Shown here piece after piece: positions 1-11,990 of a DNA stretch of 64,000 bases. Every line of letters starts with the position of its first letter. The stretch's first letter is position 1. The DNA is taken from NCBI GenBank assembly GCA_019279435.1, contig JAAALK010000288.1:74795499-74859498 (forward strand), given 5' to 3'. The position numbers and the translations under genes are program-made. The notes beneath the pieces were generated by a model. It saw nothing but the letters and a program-made list of their open reading frames with translations, searched no databases and was not told where the DNA came from. The stretch is from Zizania palustris. Taxonomy: Eukaryota > Streptophyta > Magnoliopsida > Poales > Poaceae.

Positions 1-384
1 AATTCACATGAGTAATTGAATATTGACAAGATCACAAGTTCACAACAGTATTCACAAGTTTCACAGTACAATTAACAACTCAACAAACTTGCAAAACAGA
101 ATCCAAAACAGAATTCATACAAAGAAAACTTTAAACAAGTTTGAGCTTGTGCAATGGCTGCCTCATTAAAAACCTATCTAGGTAAAACTCACACCTCGTG
201 AAAAACCCTAGACAGGAAAAAAGAGTGCAGCCCAGCTCAATCAATTATTTCAGTAGTATCAGTGTATCACATATTACATGTTACAACCAGTCCTGGAGAC
301 TCTCAGTCAACACTTCAACATCCCAAAGTCTACACACACAAGATAGAGATTACAACAACTCAGAACCACCAAGTTTACAACTCA

Positions 385-1482
385 TCAGTCATCGCCATCA
401 AGATAGAGATTATCAAATTGAATTTGAAGTTCCTTCACTGCCTTGTCATCCACCAATGTTTGGATCCTCTTTTCAGAGGCGTCCCAATCCTTGACACATG
501 ATAGAACTTCTACCATTTCATGAGTCAAATGTCGTTATCGCTCTTCTATGACCCTACCACAAAGACTAAATGCAGATTCAGATGAAACAGTAGAAACAGG
601 CACAATTAGAACATCTCTAGCTAAGATAGAAAGAACTAGAAAGGACAATTTATGATCCTGCCACCAGTTCAAATAGTTGAAATTATCATCATATTGTTGA
701 CTGACTAGGTCACTATCCAAATAATGTGAAAGTTCAGTTCCTATACCAGTACCAGCAAAAGGATTGCTTGCAGCATGCAAAAGTGATGTGGCAGAGGTTC
801 TTGTGGACATATTAGAGGGGATAGAAGAGGAGAAAGGCATACCAGAACTAGAATCACTTGGATCATCATCCAAAATAAAATCCTAGGCAATGAATTTTTT
901 ACCAGTACTTTCTGCCTGTGATGGCCTCTACAATCTTATAGCACCAAACTTATTATCATATGTGTTATAAAGTGTACTCAGATGAGCTCTGACCTCAGTT
1001 AAATATGCAGAATAATCAGTACCAGTAAGAGAAGATAACAACCTAAGCACATTATAGAAATGTTTCAATTTAGCTCTAGGATCTACTATGAATGCAATGG
1101 AATAAAGGAATGGTATGTCCCTCTAGTACTTTAGAAATTTGTCTTTCATAGGGATAACTACAGTTCTAAGCATTTTATCATTTTCATAAGCATGTAGGTG
1201 TTTAGCAAACTTAATAAGATGATGCAACATAAGGGTAGAGGTAGAGTAGTAAACATCAGACATAACAACAGTTGAATCATGAAATAGCTCAAGAAATGAT
1301 AGATTTTTTTCTGCCACATACCAATTATCCTTTTCTCTAATTCCAAGCAGAGTTAACGTAGTGGGCAACCACGGAAACATAATCTTCCTTAGCATTACCA
1401 GACCATATATCAAATGTAAGAGAAACAGATGTAACACTAGAGTTAAAAGACTCGATAAGCTTAACACGTGAATCATTAAAGT
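385..1482 (-). pseudogene. hAT transposase, C-terminal part (split by retrotransposon)
   Basis: This is the downstream half of a DDE transposase of the hAT superfamily, which cuts and pastes its own element. Visible landmarks are SLTFDIWSGNAKEDY near the insertion edge, FLELFHDSTVVMSDVYY, then LARDVLIVPVSTVSSESAFS and GRVIEER, the hallmark of the hAT C-terminal dimerisation region. Translation reads smoothly from the exon left of 12822-13442 across the retrotransposon target site (KKYF then NDSRVKLIES). It is dead. An in-frame TAA follows GRVIEER, another stop follows DKFLKY, and the roughly 200 residues normally lying between HYVNSAWN and NWYVAEK are deleted, including the region with the middle catalytic residue and the RW motif. 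After the TAA the frame continues with VEVLSCVKDW to a natural stop at 385-387. Confidence 0.82.
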
Positions 1483-1977
1483 TGTTGGGGGAAAATATTC
1501 CATCCTCAGGGTTATTGCGGTAACAGCACAAAGGCAGATAATGGATTCGAAGGTTTCCAGACGTCCATCTTCGAAGATATCCTGAGTCAAGCTCGAAGTA
1601 CGAAGGTGAACCTTGGTTCGGAGTATATATTCGAACTAAGGCTCTTTGAGATCTTTTCTGCCAGCTAAGATGGAAGACTTATCTTCTTTCCTATTAGATT
1701 AGTCTTTTACCATTTTAGCCCTACCAAGGGTACCGAATAGTTTCCACTATGTCGGTTGTAATAGAGGGGTAAATAGGTCTTTTCCTTAATGTTTGGGCCT
1801 ATAAATACCCCCCGTTTCACCCTGTAATAGGGACCGAATACAAGTTATTCAATATACACATTCGAACTATTCTAAGTTGTTATCCTTTCGGAGGCTTAGA
1901 ACAGTTCACTTCGCAAACACTTCGTTTGTTAGTTTCTAATCTACAGAAACCTGTTAGCGTAATCTTTTACGCCAACA
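1483..1977 (+). repeat. 5' LTR of the Tat element
   Basis: A 495-bp direct repeat starting TGTTGGGGG and ending GCCAACA, matching 12327-12821. A TATAAATA box at 1800-1807 is the likely promoter for the genomic RNA. Confidence 0.95.
1800..1807 (+). promoter_or_regulatory. TATA box in 5' LTR
   Basis: TATAAATA lies about 177 bp before the LTR end and is conserved in the 3' LTR at 12644-12651. It is well placed to drive retroelement transcription. Confidence 0.6.
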
Positions 1978-1979
1978 GT

Positions 1980-1998
1980 TGGTGCCGTCCGTGGGGAA
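1980..1998 (+). other. Primer-binding site of the Tat element
   Basis: TGGTGCCGTCCGTGGGGAA starts three bases after the LTR end. The TGG start is what a tRNA 3' CCA end would pair with. I did not identify which tRNA matches. Confidence 0.6.
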
Positions 1999-2039
1999 CC
2001 TAGTCCAAAAAACTTCGTTCTCTACCAATTTCTTACATC

Positions 2040-4454
2040 ATGCCTCCTAAGCGGAGCGCACCTCGTAACCCTGTTCGGAGGTCCTCTTGGATCTCCGGAG
2101 AGGCACCATCCGACACGGTTGAGGTCGGAGGGCCTTCGACATTCCCTCCACCTCAAACTCCGGAAGGAGTTTCCATCCCTCGAGCATACGGAGTTCCTCC
2201 ACCAACTCCTTCTATACTTCGACCACCCGGAGTCCCTCTTCCACCTTCAATCCCACTTCGAACTGATCCTAGCAGTTCTCAAGACCCGGAAGATCCTTCC
2301 GGAGGAGATGAAGACAATCTTGGAGATATGGCCGCTCAAATGGCCAGCCTCCAAGCCAAAGTAGCAAGATGGCGGCAAGAAGCTGCGAACATGCTTCGTT
2401 CTCAAGCCATCCCAACTATTCCAGAAGTGCCCGAAGATGACGAACCCATCTATCCCGAAGCCCCGGAGAACGCCTCCTTTGATACTGAATCTCCGCTGCA
2501 TCCTGAGCTGGAGAAAGTTCGCTTTGACCCGAAGTTTAAGACTTCAAAGCTCTGTAAGTATGCTGGAGATGAAGATCCCGGAGAGTTTGTCCGTTCTTAT
2601 GCCCTAGCAATTGAAGCTAGTGGAGGAGTTCGAGATACCATGGCAAAGTGCTTCCCCTTAGCTCTTCAAGGAGTGGCATTAAGGTGGTTCTGGTCTTTGA
2701 AGCCAGGATCAATCAATTCATGGGGGCAGCTGAAGAAGAAGTTCGTAAGCAATTTTCAAGGCACCATCGTGCCTCCGATGTTGATGGGAAGCCTTTTCCA
2801 GGTGAAGCAACTCCCTGGAGATACATTGAGGCAATATTTTAAGCGCTTCGCTCATACGAAGTCGCAGATCCGAGGGTTGTCTACATCTTCGGTAGTTGAT
2901 GCAGATCGAGAAGGTGTCACTCATCAAGGCCTCCTGGATAAGCTTCATCGGAAAAGCATATCCTCGGTCTCTCAGTTGATGTCATACTTTGAGGAGTATG
3001 CAAGGTCGGAAGAAGGTTGTCTTCGAAGAACTGCAACTACTCCATCCATATTGCAAGAAGTAAAAGTAGAAGTAAAAACTTCAGCACAGCCGCAAGAACC
3101 AGCCTTCGAAGTTCAACATGATCGGAGAAGGGGGCAAAAGCATCCTCGTTCTGAAGTCTTGAACATTGCACCCCCGCAAAAGTTCACACAGAGAGCTCCA
3201 CAGCCTTCGGGGAACAAGGTCAGCGGCTGGAGGCCACCAGGGAAAACGGCTGGCAAAGGCCAGACCCTTTTCTGCTGCATTCATGGTAAAAATCGAAGCC
3301 ATGCAACTGATACTTGCAAGGCTATACTCACTCTAAGAGGAGAATATCTAGAAAGAACTTCGGGTCAAGGTACTACCGACCGAGTTCCAGCTCAAGCACG
3401 TCCGGAGCCGGTCCAGGCTGTGGCACGGATAGAAAACTCCGAAGCCGCAAGACGCCCTCCAGTGGCCAATGTTATGCCACCTCCAAAGCAAGAGGAAGGG
3501 CAAGACCGAGGGAAAAGAGTAGTCCTCCCCATCTCCGGAGGAGGTACCCTCGGAAGCATGTCAAAAAGACAGAGAAGAGACTATGTCAGAGAGGTGGGCC
3601 ACATTGGGACTTCGTCATCTGCAGCTGCTATGCCAGAGTGGTCTCATGTACCGATATCTTTTTCCGCGGAGGATGCAGCTGGCATTAAATTCCCGCATGC
3701 AGACCCACTTGTTATTACTGCTGATATTGCGGGCACTGAAGTTCGAAGAGTATTGATTGACGGAGGCAGTTCGACAGACATCATTTTCGTTCAAGCCTTT
3801 GATCAATTGTGCATCACCAGGAAGCATCTCCTTCCAGCGGCTCGCCCTTTGCAAGGCTTCGCAGGACCTCCGCTTGATGCACTCGGCCAAATAGGTCTGG
3901 AAGTTACCTTCGGAGAAGGTTTGTTGGCCCGAACTGAGGAAGTAATCTTCGATGTTGTAGATGCCCCATATGCCTACAACGTCATCTTCGGAAGAGGCAT
4001 GCTAAACCAGTTCGAAGCTGTGGCGCATCACAATTATTTATGTATGAAGATGCCCACGCAAGCAGGAGTTCTTACTGTCCTCGGAGACCAAGCTATCGCC
4101 CGAAGAGCGGAATATGGTCATGGTCCCCCTCTTGATCCAAGACAAGTAAACAATGTGCAAGATAATCAAGAAAATTTTTCAGCACCTTCCGAAGCTTCGA
4201 AGAAATCCTTCCCAAGACCAAGTCCTGAAGGAGAGATTGCAGCGAAGGTTATTGTTAAAGATGGTAAAGAATATACATTTCAATTTGGTAAAGATTTACC
4301 TCCAGAAGTTGCAACCTCTTTGGAAAAGGTGGTGGAAGAGAATTTAGATGTCTTCGCTTGGTCTGACGAAGATATCACCGGAGTCAATCGGGATATCATT
4401 GAACATAGTTTGCTTGTAAACCCGAAGGCCCGACCTGTTCGGCAAGGACTCTGA
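2040..4454 (+). pseudogene. Gag-protease region of the Tat element (ends at a premature stop)
   Basis: This encodes the capsid precursor and aspartic protease. The N-terminus (about 1-110) is Pro-rich. A retrotransposon gag domain follows around residues 160-290 (LQGVALRWFWSLKPGSI, FVSNFQGTIVPPML), and then a basic linker. The retroviral-type protease active site is LIDGGSSTDIIF at about residue 573. The frame stops at a TGA (4452-4454) just after RPVRQGL. Beyond it the same frame goes on directly into the RT (AERDVLAKDEVEKLLKAGIIREV), so the stop most likely replaced a CGA Arg codon by C-to-T change. The first ATG (2040) follows the primer-binding site by about 40 bp and is the natural start. 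Confidence 0.88.
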
Positions 4455-6437
4455 AAAATATCTGCAGAAAGAGATGTTCTGGCGAAGGACGAAGTCGAGA
4501 AATTGTTGAAGGCTGGGATTATCAGAGAAGTGGCTCACACGGAATGGTTAGCCAACCCAGTCTTCGTCAAAAAGAAATCTTCCGGAAAGTGGCGCATGTG
4601 CATTGATTTCACATCCTTGAATAAAGCATGCCCTCGTGACCCCTACCCCATGCCCCGAATTGATCAATTGGTCGACTCCACCGCAGGTTCGGAGTTATTA
4701 AGCTTCCTTGACGCGTATTCTGGTTATCATCAAATATGGTTGAAGCGCGAAGATGAGATCAAGACAAGCTTCGTAACTCCCTCGGGAGTCTTTTGTTATG
4801 TAAGAATGCCTTTTGGCTTGAGAAATGCCGGGGATACTTTTTCGAGGTTAGTTACTAAGGCTCTAGGTCATCAATTAGGTCGCAATGTGGAGGCCTATAT
4901 GGATGATATTGTAATAAAGAGTGCTTTAAAGCACGAACATAGCCTAGACTTAGCAGAAACATTTAATAGCCTTCGGGCATGTGGGATCCGTCTTAACCCC
5001 GAAAAATGTATCTTCGGAGCTAAGGCTGGAAAGTTGTTAGGGTATTTAGTTTCAAGCAGGGGGATTGAAGCTAGCCCTACTCAAATAACTGCGCTACAAA
5101 AGATGGCTCCTCCGGAAAATTTAAAGCAAGTGCAAAAGCTGACTAGGCGTCTGGCAGCACTTAGCAGGTTTTTATCAAGGTCTGTGGAGAGAAGCTTGCC
5201 TATATTTAAAGCATTGAAAGGGTCTGAAGATTTTGCATGGACACCGGAGTGTCAAAAAAGCTTCGAAGATATTAAAGAGTATCTCAGTAATCTCGCTACA
5301 CTCACGGTGCCTACTACGGACGAAACCCTACTCCTTTACCTTGCAGCTACAGGTTCTGATGTCAGTGCAGTCCTTGTCAGAGAAATAGATTTCAATGGGA
5401 AGTTGGTGCAAAATCCTGTTTATTTTGTGTCCGAAGCATTATCAGGAGCGAAAACAAGATACTCCGAACTCGAAAAGTTTGTTTATGCTCTGATAATGGC
5501 TTCGAGGAAATTAAGACATTATTTTTTGGATCACAATGTAATTGTACCAACTTTGTATCCTTTGGGAGATATGCTCCGAAGTAAGGATTCCACTGGAAGG
5601 ATTGGGAAGTGGGCAGTTGAGCTAGCACCCTTCGGCATATCTTTTCTGGCAAGGACAACAATCAAATCGCAAGTCTTAGCAGATTTTGTAGCAGAATGGA
5701 CTCCACCTGCAACTTTGGTTCCGGAGAAGTCAAGTGACGGAATTTGGACTGTTTATTCTGATGGGGCTTTCCAAGCATCCAGAGCAGGCATTGGAGCAGT
5801 ATTAATTTCGCCTTCAGGGCAAAGAGCAATGTACTCCGCAAGACTCAACTTTAAGTCTACCAATAATATAGCGGAGTATGAAGGGATTTTACTGGGACTC
5901 CGAAAAGCACATGCTCTAGGGGCTACAAGAGTTGTTATAAAGACAGATTCTCAAATAGTAGCAGGGCACGTAGATAAAAGTTTTCAGGTTCGGCATCCAC
6001 AGCTTGCAAAGTACTTAGAAGAAATCCGTAAAATCGAAGCACACTTCAAGGGTATTTCCATTCGGAGTATACCAAGAGCAGAAAATGTGCAAGCGGACAT
6101 CTTAGCAAAAGCTGCAGCCGGAGCTGTGGATGTACCAGAAGAAGCTTTCTATGAAGAACTCAGTACACCTTCGGTGCCACAAATTCCCTCTGTAGAGATT
6201 CTTTGCATTCCAAGTGCAGATTGGAAAAATTCAATCATGGAACTTTTACAAGGAGGAACAAATTTGCCTGAAGAGCCACAACTTTCAAGATTGAAACTCA
6301 GGGCTAGAAATTATCAAATAATCAACGGTATTTTATACAAGGCCGGAGTATGTTCCCCTTTACTCCGATGTATATCTCAAGCCGAAGGTCAAGAAATTCT
6401 TCGAGAATTCATGAAGGCCTTTGCGGTAGCCATTTAG
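4455..6437 (+). pseudogene. Reverse transcriptase and RNase H region of the Tat element
   Basis: It continues the gag-protease frame past the TGA. RT signatures are WRMCIDFTSLNKACPRDPYP, LDAYSGYHQI, MPFGLRNAG and the catalytic YMDDIVI. The usual RT-linked RNase H follows (YFVSEALSGAKTRYSELEK). A second, complete RNase HI-type domain comes after it (YSDGA, NIAEYEGIL, KTDSQIV, NVQADILAKA), which supplies the four acidic residues. A second RNase H is characteristic of Tat-lineage elements. The frame is lost at about 6406, where one base appears deleted: the REIHEGLCGSH of the integrase finger is found only in the next frame. The frame then terminates at 6435-6437. Confidence 0.88.
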
Positions 6438-7400
6438 CCCCTCGAGCTTTGGCAGGAAAAACACTTCGCCAGGGGCTTTATTGGCCTACAATAACAGCTG
6501 ATGCGGAGAGCTTAGTCCGCACTTGTCAAGGATGTCAGTGGATGGGCCGACGAAGTCATCGCCCACCAACAGCTCTTCAAGTTATTGCTCCGGTATGGCC
6601 TATGGCCAGTAGCTAAGAGAAATTTAAAGTTCGCAGTGGTAGCTATTGAATATTTTTCTAAGTGGGTAGAAGTAGATCCCTTAACAGCTATCACTTCGAA
6701 CAATGTACAGAAATTCTTTTGGAAGAATATCATTTGCCGGTTCTGAGTGCCTAGACAACTCACAGTTGATAATGGAACACAGTTCGATGCAGAACCTTTC
6801 AGGAAGTTTTGTGAAGATCTAGGCATTCAGTTATGTTTTGCTGCAGTGAGGCATCCTCAGTCTAATGGAGCTGTAGAAAGAGCCAATGGAAATATTTTGT
6901 CAGGGCTAAATCGAAGGATAGTAGGATTAGCAAAAGGACTGTGGACCGAATAGCTTCCGAAGATTTTGTGGTCCATTCGGACTACGCAAACAAGGTCCAC
7001 AGGTTTTACTCCATTTAGATTACTATTCGGAGATGAAGCTATGACTCCAACAGAGCTCAAAGGAGGATCACTTCGCAGCACCGAACCGGAGATTGAAGGA
7101 GAAAGACAAGCTTCGCTAGATTTATCAGAAGAAACAAGACTTCGAGCTGTGGCAAATTTATCAAAGTATCATCAGCAGACGAAGGCTTGGTTTGACCCGA
7201 AGGTTAAGATCAATGAACTTATACCGGGTCATCTTGTTCTACGAAGCATTATAGCACCAGGGAAGTTAGGAAATAAATGGGAAGGTCCATACCTAATCGT
7301 TCGTTCAGGACGCCCTGGCTCTTTTAAATTAGCTAATTTAGAAGGTGAAGAGTTAGCACATACTTGGCATGCGGAGCACCTGAAGCGATACTTCGCATAA
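6407..7400 (+). pseudogene. Integrase region of the Tat element
   Basis: In the shifted frame it begins with the HHCC zinc finger (HEGLCGSH ... CQGC). The catalytic core has TVDNGTQFDAEP (second Asp) and NGAVERANG (Glu). A deletion of about 40 bp near 6605 removes the segment that should hold the first catalytic Asp and shifts the frame again. Two further in-frame stops, after IICRF and after GLWTE, look like CGA-to-TGA and CAG-to-TAG changes. The C-terminal part (LVLRSIIAPGKLGNKWEGPY ... HAEHLKRYFA) is intact and ends at 7400. The enzyme cannot be functional. Confidence 0.85.
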
Positions 7401-7607
7401 GGGCTCCTTGTAAAACACTTGTAGTCATCTTCTGAATTAATAAAGCATATGGTCCAGATAGTGCCTTCCCCTCATAAACCTCCAGCTTCCGAGTGGACGC
7501 ACTGGAACCGCGGGGTTGACCGAGAGGGAAGTGTCATAAAGATGAATCATATTTTCGGACTTCGAATCATTGGTTCGAAGTTTCCGACGTGGGGGCTGAC
7601 ATAATCC

Positions 7608-7905
7608 GGAGTCCAAGCCACCGGCTTGTAGGCATCCATAAAAGAGCCCAAAACCACATCATGCGGAGTCCAAGCCATTGGCTGGTAGACTTCCGTAAAA
7701 GAGCCGAAGGTGGCCAAAACATGTGGAGTCCAAGCCATTGGCTGGTAGACTTCCGTAAAAAGAGCCGAAGGTGGCCAAAATATGTGGAGTCCAAGCCATT
7801 GGCTGGTAGACATCCGTAAAAAGAGTCCAAAGAGACCATTGCCAACTCCGAACCACTGGTTTGATAGAGTTCGCAAAAAAGAGCCGAAGGTGGCCAAAAC
7901 AAAAC
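7608..7905 (+). repeat. About five tandem copies of a ~60-bp unit behind pol
   Basis: Units begin near 7608, 7665, 7725, 7786 and about 7846. The core reads GGAGTCCAAGCCATTGGCTGG, then GAGCCGAAGGTGGCCAAAA. The middle copies are nearly identical and the outer two are more diverged. The block lies between the integrase end and the antisense gene. Tandem repeats in this 3' untranslated position are known from other Tat-lineage elements. Confidence 0.88.
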
Positions 7906-8629
7906 AGAGTTTGAACCATGAGCTTCAAATGTCTGTTAACATAGTCCAAAGTGACAAATTATCTAAGACACTAAGGTGTCCTGAAAGTTATCTCAAGCGA
8001 TTTCTTTCAAAAAACAAACGGTACTAAGTTTCCATTCTTCAGACTACAAATAGTCGAAGACATTTTATAAGATTTTAAAAGATCTTTAAATTACAGAGGG
8101 GCTTCGAACCCCAAAAAATTGTACTCCGAAGTTTTTCTTTGCGCATAACCATCTTTGAATACAGTTCGAAGTTGCTTATACCCAAAGAGGGGCTAGTAAA
8201 TAGGGAGACAATTTTAAGTCAGTATTCATTATTTGAACGAATATGTTTACAGATTACATCATGAAAAATTGGTATCTATACCAAGAAGGAATCGAAGACC
8301 TCTTCGATCTCTAGAGTTAGGGTTGGAACGGCTAGTTCCAGTGCCGGGAGTTCTAACAACTTTACATTTAACTCTCTTGCCTCCCTTCGAAGCTCTAAAG
8401 TCCTTCTGTTCTTGTTGAAGCTCGGCCCAAGTTCGAAGCCGTTCGGGGCTCCTTTCCCAGCTTCCAAGTTCTTCAGGTTTTTTACTTCAAACTTCATCTT
8501 CGTCTTCAGACCATATAACGTCTTCAGAAGACGAAGTGTTCAAGTTAACCTCTTTTTCTTCCTCTTTAATATAAGATAGTATATCTTTGCTTACTTCGGG
8601 CGCAATTACACCGGAGCTATCTCGAGGAA
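7906..8629. other. Spacer between the tandem repeat and the antisense gene
   Basis: No supported gene. A minus-strand acidic reading frame at 8487-8678 overlaps the last exon of the antisense gene in another frame. A shorter one lies at 8276-8497. These could be remnants of a longer 3' end of that gene, but nothing decides it. Confidence 0.4.
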
Positions 8630-11600
8630 CTAAAATCGAGGGCGCTTGTAAGCTTTTAAAAGATCGAAGGTAGCCCATAATGAGCGAAGTTCATCGTTAA
8701 TGTCTAACACTTCGATATCTTCCGTATGAGGCAAAGCCTAAAAATATGATAAACAAATTTTCATTGATAAATGTTCATAAGCACAAAGCTTTACATAGCC
8801 AAAAATCCTAAGACATTTCTAAACCTGCGGGTTCGGAGGAGGCTGACTGCTTGAAGCTTGGGTCCGAGCTTGCTTCTCGCGTTGTCCTTCGTCGATCCAG
8901 GCCTTGATCGCAGATCGACCTTCGGCTCTCCATGAAGTCTGGAAGGTTCGCAAGGCAGCAGCCACACCTTCGGAAGGAGTCAGAAGCCGCTCGTCGTCGA
9001 AGGTAATTGGGCCCTCTCCTGCGCTCGGAGTTATCGATCGGCCCAGATCTTCGTAGTAGCGAAGTAGGCCAACAGCAGCCACTTGTCCGAGAGTTCACCG
9101 TATCGAATGCCTGCTGTCTTCATCTGCTTCGCCACTCCTTGAATCCTTTTCAACCGGCACAGAAGAGAAATGTTATCATCAGAAGGAAGTGTCCTAGTAG
9201 TACCGAAGTACTCCAGAACACCTAGTAGTTGATTCATAACTTCCGTAGCTACCTTCTCAGACTTCAGCTTATCTTCGATCAGTGCGTCCTTCAACGAAGT
9301 TACCTCTCCCAGAACTCCAGAAAGTCTAGCAGTTTCGGTAGTCAAGGTATTCTTTTGGTTCAAAAGCTGGCTAGCTTCCTCTTGGAGTCTGACAAGTTCG
9401 GTCCCTGCAGTAGCATGCTCCGCCCGCATCCTTTCAATTTCTGCTCGAAGCACAATTCTTTCTGCTTCGAGCTCTTTATTTGCAGCCTCCAAACCTTGTC
9501 TGGCCCTGCGCTCCGTTGACACTATATTGTCCATCTGAACCACTCGGCCTTCGAAGATGGTGAGATTCCGTTGAAGGATGTTATTTTCCTCTCGAAGACG
9601 AGCGATTTCTTGATCATTCGATATACTCGCAGCTCGGGCCAAGACTGTTTGCTGCGAAAAGAAAAAACCAAGGTAAAAATTTATTTGTAAATGAATTCTA
9701 TGTTATTTCACAGATGCTTCGTACCTGGTAAGCTGCGCGTTCCATAGCAGCGTTAAGCTCCGACCTATCCGCCTTGCTAAGAATGGCCACTAAGTTGGTC
9801 TCCCCTATGTCGCGACTAGCTCGATCCAAAGGCTCGAGCAAAGTCCGAAGACCAGTTGTTCGCTCTAAGAAAGGAGCTAGAAGGGGGAGCATGCTTATCG
9901 CCTGTTGGTCATCCTCGTCCAGCGAAGGGCCGGAGTGTTGGCTTGTAGTCTTCGGAGCCCCTGGAGACTGGCCCCCCTCGGTAGATTGACTCTCGTTTGT
10001 TGAATCAGACGGAGTTGATCCGGAACTCACAGCAGAGAGGGATTCTATATTCCTTTTGCCTCTTCCAGACCCCATTTGAGTGGCTCTTGGGATTGGCTCC
10101 GAAGTCGTCGAAGGTCCAGGGATTATTTCTTCCTGGCGGACCTCTTCCACAGGAGTGAACTCTGTAAAAACAAAGGTGTTATACATCGTATAAATACACA
10201 AAATAAACATTAAGAATTATTCGAAGTTTACCTTCGACATTCTGACGAGGAGTAATCATTGGACTGTTTGGCGGATCGAAGGCGAGATCTTCATCCGAAT
10301 CAGCCGTTAAATCTTCGACTGCAGGAACATTTTCCTGGGCAGTCCTTGTTGTCTCTTCAGGAATCGAAGCCATAGTAACTTCGACTCCACTCTCATCCAC
10401 AGGAACTTCGTCCTGAGGTAAATCCTCTTGAACTGCCGAAGTCCTTGGTTGGTCAAGGTTCTCTCGAGACTCCGACACGTTCGCAGGTACTTCTGCTTGT
10501 GCAGTCCTTTGAAGTGCATCTTTGTCCATTAGACGCACAAGCAACCTCCCTTCGTCCTCCTGGGAGTCAGAGACTGAAGCTCTTGGGCTCGAAGGTACTG
10601 GATTCTTTGGTTTCCGAGCCACCTTTTTGATCGGAGTCTTGGCAGAGCTCGAAGTCCCAGCTTCGGCTTTCCTCTTTTTGGGCCCTTTCTCCGAAGGTAC
10701 CCAATCCATCAAAGGGGGCGGAGCGATTTCCAGCATTCCCCACACTCTGTTAAATCTTTCCCAACTCCCGACCAACTTGATTCTCCATTCCTTTTCGGTC
10801 GGAGTTGGAGCGCCCAAAATCTTGTCCGAAGCCCTTACGATTTGCTCCAAAGTAATAGGGGATGAAGAAGCTAAAAAATGAATTAAGTTAGTTACTTCTT
10901 CGAATGAATATGCATAATATATGTTGTTTTCGAAGTTACCTGCAGAGCTCGAAGTCGAAGTAATTTTTTGGAGACCGCCTTCCGAATCCTCTTCGAAGAT
11001 GATAGGCCAGTTGGCCATCAGCGGAGGGATTTGTAACCCGAGGAACTCTTCGGCTAAGTCTTGCATGCTCAACCTTCGACTGATCTTCTGAAGAAGGCTG
11101 AGGCGAGCTTCGAGCTGACCTTGGTCTGGATGCACTAGGGCTTCCTTCCGGAATTGGATATCTTTCAGAGGTCCGGCTAGAGTATTGCTCGCCCCAACTT
11201 CGGCGTAAAACCATCTCATGACCCAGTCGGTATACCATCTTGCATTGATGGCCTTAGCGGGAAACTGAAGGGCGTATTCATCCCGAAGCCTGAAGTTAAT
11301 ACTTCCGAAGGCTACTACTACTTTTTCACCTCCGGGGCCTACGAAGGTTTTTGGCTGGCACGAAGCTCTGTGCAGCGCAGCGAAGATCTCTGCCCTCCCC
11401 TCACAGCCTTCGGCTCTCAACGCCCATTCAAAGATAGCTAAACGGGCTACTGCATTCGGAGAAAGTTGGGGGAGAGTGACGTGAAACAAATCCAGTACCT
11501 CGGCCAAGAAATCTACTGCCGGAAGACCTAAGCCAGCTTCGAAGAAGGCTTCGAAGATGACCACTTCTCCGGGCCTTGGCGACGGGATAAGTTCCTTTCC

Positions 11601-11886
11601 AGGTTTGCGGATCATGACTCCGGTACTAATCTTCCCTTCTACTGCGACCGCCAGTGATTCCCTTTTGCAGGTAGAAGGTCCCAGTTGGAAGGATTGATCC
11701 AAGTATTTCGTTGATGGCGGGCAGAGACCTTGATCACCAACATTTTGGGGATTTCCTCCTCGTACCGCCATGGATGCCGTTGCGGGTGTTGGATGAGCCA
11801 GTCGCCAATGCCGCAGCCGCTGCTGCTATAGCCGCCTGCTGTCGACCCAAGGCCGAAGGGGCTCCAGTACTCTTGGTTTTCGCCAT
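8630..11886 (-). CDS. Antisense multi-exon gene of the Tat element ('putative gypsy type transposon' domain)
   Basis: It is transcribed opposite to gag-pol. Exons by splice-site reading are: exon 1 to 10232, exon 2 at 10161-9725, exon 3 at 9651-8825 and exon 4 at 8737-8630. The introns are 70, 73 and 87 bp, all GT-AG. Frames join cleanly at introns 1 and 2 (NVE to EFTPVEEV; AAYQ to QTVLARAAS). Exon 1 carries the domain annotated in plants as 'putative gypsy type transposon' (Pfam Transposase_28): RPGEVVIFEAFFEAGLGLP, LPQLSPNAVARLAIFEWAL, WYTDWVMRWFYAEV. The middle is Ser/Pro/acidic. Exon 3 is a long coiled coil (EIARLREENNILQRNL onward). A one-base deletion near 9087 shifts exon 3. Function is unknown. 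The ATG at 11771 opens the main frame. A second ATG at 11886 opens an Ala-rich leader (AAIAAAAAALA) in another frame, so the true N-terminus is uncertain. Confidence 0.72.
8825..9651 (-). CDS. Exon 3 of the antisense gene (coiled coil, one frameshift)
   Basis: It opens at the acceptor TTTTCGCAG/CAAACAG. Heptad-rich sequence runs for about 150 residues, for example VQMDNIVSTERRARQGLEA and ELVRLQEEASQLLNQKN. The frame breaks after GELSD near 9087 and is picked up in the neighbouring frame as VAAVGLLRYYEDLGRSI, so a single base is probably missing. It ends at a donor-like CAG/GTTTAG. The same bases also form a TAG stop if the intron is not removed. Confidence 0.6.
10232..11771 (-). CDS. Exon 1 of the antisense gene (Transposase_28-type domain)
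   Basis: About 513 codons are open from the ATG at 11771 to the 5' splice site GTCGAAG/GTAAAC. The conserved domain covers roughly residues 55-230. After it come a proline/lysine segment with GPKKRKAEAG (a possible nuclear localisation signal) and an acidic Ser/Glu-rich tail. No stop or frameshift is visible in this exon, in contrast to the damaged gag-pol on the other strand. Confidence 0.75.
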
Positions 11887-11990
11887 TGAAGCTACTAGAT
11901 TGCTTTGGAGGAAGAATGGAAGCTAGGGCTCAGAGGGTTTCTGTTTGCAAGAGAGCAGTGGAAAGGTAATTAGGAAAGTTCTAGGCCCTC

